This document shows, piece after piece, positions 5,716 to 8,457 of a stretch of 8,457 nucleotides of DNA. The translations under genes were made by a program, and so were the position numbers. How positions within the stretch are numbered: the first letter of the stretch is position 1; every line of letters starts with the position of its first letter. This DNA comes from Verrucomicrobiota bacterium (GTDB lineage: Bacteria; Verrucomicrobiota; Kiritimatiellia; UBA8416; JAIOPI01), in NCBI GenBank assembly GCA_027620105.1, contig JAQCIA010000073.1, forward strand, positions 1-8,457, read 5' to 3'. The notes under the pieces are model-generated. The model saw only the letters and a program-made list of their open reading frames with translations, was not told where the DNA came from and did not search any database.

Positions 5716-5848
5716 GTTCATACTCCTCGCGCGCATTGTCCTCAATCTCCCGAGACCGGGTGGCGCCACGCCATCACGCTATTCCTACCGCGTATTTTTA
5801 TGTGGGGAGGGTCGCACGCCACCGCAACTGCCGATTGTGCCTGGACCA
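5716..5848. other. Intergenic gap between the TPR gene and the ExbB-like gene
   Basis: This 133-base gap has no convincing hairpin after the TPR stop. It contains a 10-base palindrome, GTGGCGCCAC (5760-5769), and an AT patch, TAAAAATA on the minus strand (5800-5793). A TTGCGG hexamer lies farther upstream (5827-5822), but spacing to the AT patch is 18 to 21 bases depending on the -10 chosen. A weak internal promoter is possible; otherwise the TPR and ExbB-like genes share one transcript. Confidence 0.35.
5723..5728 (-). promoter_or_regulatory. Ribosome binding site that fixes the ExbB-like start
   Basis: GAGGAG on the minus strand is seven bases from the ATG at 5715 and one base from the ATG at 5721. 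The spacing favours the shorter protein, which then begins directly with a signal peptide. Confidence 0.75.
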
Positions 5849-8457
5849 CTATTTCAATTCCGCCAACCGCTCTTCCGCCAGCTTGGCCCAGGTCGATCCC
5901 TTCGACGACTTCGCCACCGCTTTGTACGCCGCCCGCGCCTCGTCCATCGCCCCCAAGGCCTCCTGGCACTTTCCACTTTCAAACGTGGCCGCGGCCAACC
6001 ACTCTGCATGGGCCCCATAGATGGCCTGCACGCGCAGATACGCAACCAGTGCCTGTTGAAAATTCTCCTGCGCCTGCCATGCCTGGCCCGTATAGAACTG
6101 CGCCCGCGCCGCCACCTCGCCGCGCGTCCGCGCCGTGACCTGGCCAAACGCTTCGCGCGCAGCGTCAAACGCCTCCAGTTCGTAGCGCGCCTTGCCGAGC
6201 AGGAAAAACGCTTCCGCCGCCGACGCATGATCCGCATGTTCGCGCGTTACCGTCTCCAGCACCGCAATCGCATCCACCGGCTTGCCCTCGGCGATCAGGC
6301 AATTGCCCAGGCCCACGGCCGCCTCCGGTCGATACGCGAACGCCGCGAACGCGGCATTGTCGAGCAGGCTGCGATACCGCTCGGCCGCCACATCGGGCTG
6401 ACCCGCCTTCGCGTAAGCCTGCCCCGCCTGAAATAACGCATCCGCCAGCAACTCGCTCTTGGGATTTTTTTCCTGCACCTGGTCGAAGGCCTTCGCCGCC
6501 GGTGCAAAATCTTCCGCCAGCCACAGGGTCCAGCCGATGCGGTAGTACGCCTTATCTTCCAGCCGCGCCGCATCCTTGATCTTCAAAATCCGTTCAAAAC
6601 GTTCGCGCGCCTCGACCAGCAGCTTCTGGCGCTTCTCGGCGGACACCTCCGGCGCCGTGGCCTGCGCATAGCTGGCCTCGGCCAGGTGAAAGTTTGCATC
6701 GGCCGCCAGCGCGTCCTCGGGGAACCGTTCCGCCAGCGTCCCAAATGCGGCGCGCGCCTCCGCATCCCGTCCGGCCTCGCGCCAGGACCAGGCCTGCTCA
6801 TAGATCAACCGCGCCGTATCGTTCGTTGCGGGGTAATCGTTCGCCGCACGACCAAACGCCTCGGCCGCCTCGCCCCACGCTTTCTGTTCCTGCAAGCAGT
6901 AGGCCAGCGAGACTGCCGCCGCCCGCGCCACGTCATGCCGCGGCGCATCCTTGAGCAGTTCCCGCAACACCTCCGTCGCCTCGCTCCATTGCTTCAACTC
7001 CATCTGGCAGCGCGCTTGGCGGTAGCGCGCCTGCGGTGCCAGCTCCGCACCGGCATACTCTTTCGCCACCGCCGCAAAATGTTCCGCCGCCGGCGCCCAG
7101 CGTCCCTGATCGGCGCGACACAAGCCGAGTCCGAAGAGCGCAAACGGCGCGAGCGGTCCCTGCGGCTGCGCCTTGTGAACCTCGGCATAGTCACCCGCCG
7201 CGGGCTCATAATCCTTCAGCGCATAGCGGCATTCCGCCATCTGATAGCGGGCCTGCGACGCCAGCTCGCTCCCGGCATACTCTTTCAAAAAGCGCGCATA
7301 GGTGTCCGCCGCTATGGCCCACTTGCTTTCCTTGGCACAGGCGGCGGCCAGGCGCAGCAACGCATCATCGCCATAGCGCCGGTCGCCCGCATCATTCAGG
7401 TACGCCTCCAGCGCGGCAATCGCCTCACCCGTCCGCCCCGCCTCCGCCAGACAGACCCCCTTGAGATAGCGCGCCTCGGCTGCGATCACATCACCGGCAT
7501 CGTTGTCTTGCATCTTGCCCAGACGATCCAGCGCTGCATCAAATTTCCCGGCATCACGCGCGATCCAGGCCAGCCGAAAGTGTGCCCGCGCCCGGTCTTC
7601 TTTCGACGCATCGTCACGCGCGAGCAGTTCCTCGTAGCGCGTCACCGCGGGGCCGTGCTTGCCCCCCAGGAATCGATTTTCGCCGCTTAGGAAGATCACC
7701 TGTGGCGCCAGCGCGTTCGTCGCGTAGCGGGAAAGAAATTCGCCACAGCGTGCGTCGGCGTCATCAAACCGGTCGGCCCGATGCAGCGCCACGCTGGCAG
7801 AATACAGCGCGCGCGGCGCCTGCGCGCCGGTGGGCTCTGCATCCGCATAGCCACGCAGGGCTTCCGCGGCTTCCACGCGCTTGTCCTGCGCGAGCAGGGC
7901 ATCGCCCAAGCCCAACCGCGCGTCACCAGCACGCGCGGAACCGGGATGGTCTTTTAGCAGCGCCGCAAAGACCGCCTCCGCATCCGCGGCACGCGCCAGC
8001 TTGAGCAGGCTCAGCCCGAGCCAGTAGGCCGCTTCGTCTTTACCGGATGCCCCCAGCGGCCGCAGGCGCGCCTCCGCGCCAGCGTAATCGCCAGCCTCGT
8101 ACAAAAACATGCCGGCATACAACCCGGCCTGCAAGGCCTTCTCACTGGAAGGGAAGCGGCCCGCAAAATCGATGAACGACGTCGCCGCTTCCTTGAGGCG
8201 ACCGTCCTTATATTGCGCCAACGCCAGCTCAAAGGCCGCATCCTCGGCGAAGGCGCTCGCGCCGGCGGCAACCGGCGCGTAGTCCTTTACCGCATCCGCA
8301 TAGGCCTGCTGCTGATAACGTGACTGCGCTTGCCGGAACTGCGCTTCGTCGCGCAAGGTGCTTTTTGGATAGCGCCGCAGGAAACGCGCGAAGGCCTGCT
8401 GCGCATCGGCCTGGCGATTCAGATTGAAGAGCGCAATGCCGCGATAAAACTCGCTCC
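5849..8457 (-). CDS. Large tetratricopeptide-repeat protein, N-terminus outside the window
   Basis: The frame is open to the right edge, so 868 residues of the C-terminal part are visible and the true start is not. A TTG at 8356 is in frame but internal, because clear TPR sequence (SEFYRGIALFNLNRQADAQQ) continues above it. The visible part is almost entirely repeats of about 34-38 residues with the TPR pattern of paired helices: Ala/Gly at the packing positions, Tyr/Leu/Ala hydrophobics, and loops such as RFPSSEKA, YPATND and KNPKSELLADA. By length there are about 20 or more units. The last unit is followed directly by the C-terminal AELK. No catalytic domain is visible. Such long solenoids act as protein-binding scaffolds. 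The units resemble those of periplasmic TPR proteins such as CpoB/YbgF and BamD, and the gene precedes an ExbB-ExbD pair by 133 bases. A periplasmic or outer-membrane-associated partner is plausible, but no signal peptide can be checked. The TAG stop is at 5851-5849. Confidence 0.92.
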   Translation of the reverse strand, partial: SEFYRGIALFNLNRQADAQQAFARFLRRYPKSTLRDEAQFRQAQSRYQQQAYADAVKDYAPVAAGASAFAEDAAFELALAQYKDGRLKEAATSFIDFAGRFPSSEKALQAGLYAGMFLYEAGDYAGAEARLRPLGASGKDEAAYWLGLSLLKLARAADAEAVFAALLKDHPGSARAGDARLGLGDALLAQDKRVEAAEALRGYADAEPTGAQAPRALYSASVALHRADRFDDADARCGEFLSRYATNALAPQVIFLSGENRFLGGKHGPAVTRYEELLARDDASKEDRARAHFRLAWIARDAGKFDAALDRLGKMQDNDAGDVIAAEARYLKGVCLAEAGRTGEAIAALEAYLNDAGDRRYGDDALLRLAAACAKESKWAIAADTYARFLKEYAGSELASQARYQMAECRYALKDYEPAAGDYAEVHKAQPQGPLAPFALFGLGLCRADQGRWAPAAEHFAAVAKEYAGAELAPQARYRQARCQMELKQWSEATEVLRELLKDAPRHDVARAAAVSLAYCLQEQKAWGEAAEAFGRAANDYPATNDTARLIYEQAWSWREAGRDAEARAAFGTLAERFPEDALAADANFHLAEASYAQATAPEVSAEKRQKLLVEARERFERILKIKDAARLEDKAYYRIGWTLWLAEDFAPAAKAFDQVQEKNPKSELLADALFQAGQAYAKAGQPDVAAERYRSLLDNAAFAAFAYRPEAAVGLGNCLIAEGKPVDAIAVLETVTREHADHASAAEAFFLLGKARYELEAFDAAREAFGQVTARTRGEVAARAQFYTGQAWQAQENFQQALVAYLRVQAIYGAHAEWLAAATFESGKCQEALGAMDEARAAYKAVAKSSKGSTWAKLAEERLAELK

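Noticed and set aside
5716..5739. Lipoprotein signal in the ExbB-like protein (Cys9 in the leader)
   Set aside because: The Cys lies in the middle of the hydrophobic core as LLLC, without the small residues of a lipobox and too close to the N-terminus. A standard signal peptide or anchor is the better reading.
5795..5827. Promoter for the ExbB-like gene (TTGCGG with an AT-rich -10)
   Set aside because: The spacing is 18 to 21 bases depending on the -10 chosen, and both boxes are weak, so it is only mentioned under the intergenic entry.
5114..6436. 440-codon open frame on the plus strand
   Set aside because: It spans antisense to the ExbB-like gene, the intergenic gap and the TPR gene. The composition is that of a shadow frame.

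Overview
The window is a GC-rich bacterial segment in which every supported gene lies on the minus strand. In transcription order (right to left) they are: a very long TPR-repeat protein cut by the window edge (8457 to 5849); an ExbB/TolQ/MotA-family proton-channel subunit (5715 to 4960); an ExbD/TolR-family partner (4920 to 4501); a giant membrane-anchored protein with an Ala/Pro-rich linker and a C-terminal prenyltransferase/squalene-cyclase-like alpha-toroid (4504 to 989); a small four-helix membrane protein behind its own promoter (874 to 401); and a tRNA-Glu(UUC) gene (326 to 252).

Organism: high GC, an ExbB with a signal peptide, and an exbB-exbD pair followed by a membrane-anchored toroid protein together resemble the Planctomycetes-Verrucomicrobia-Lentisphaerae-Kiritimatiellota group. 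This rests on family recall, not a search, and the phylum is not settled by the window. The encoded CCA on the tRNA and the Shine-Dalgarno sites are ordinary for bacteria.

Functional reading: the four right-hand genes look like one energy-transduction unit. ExbB and ExbD keep the residues expected of a proton-driven stator. The next gene, joined to exbD by a 4-base GTGA overlap, has the architecture of TonB or TolA (inner-membrane anchor, long Ala/Pro-rich periplasmic linker, folded C-terminal domain), but its terminal domain is an alpha-alpha toroid. The upstream TPR protein occupies the place that a CpoB/YbgF-type TPR protein has beside Tol-Pal. The main hypothesis is therefore a TonB/Tol-like apparatus with a toroid-tipped transducer, whose target is not visible here.

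The left end (1-400) is non-coding apart from the tRNA. It holds small inverted repeats, including a leader hairpin that mimics the tRNA-Glu anticodon arm. No mobile element, CRISPR array or integration site was seen.
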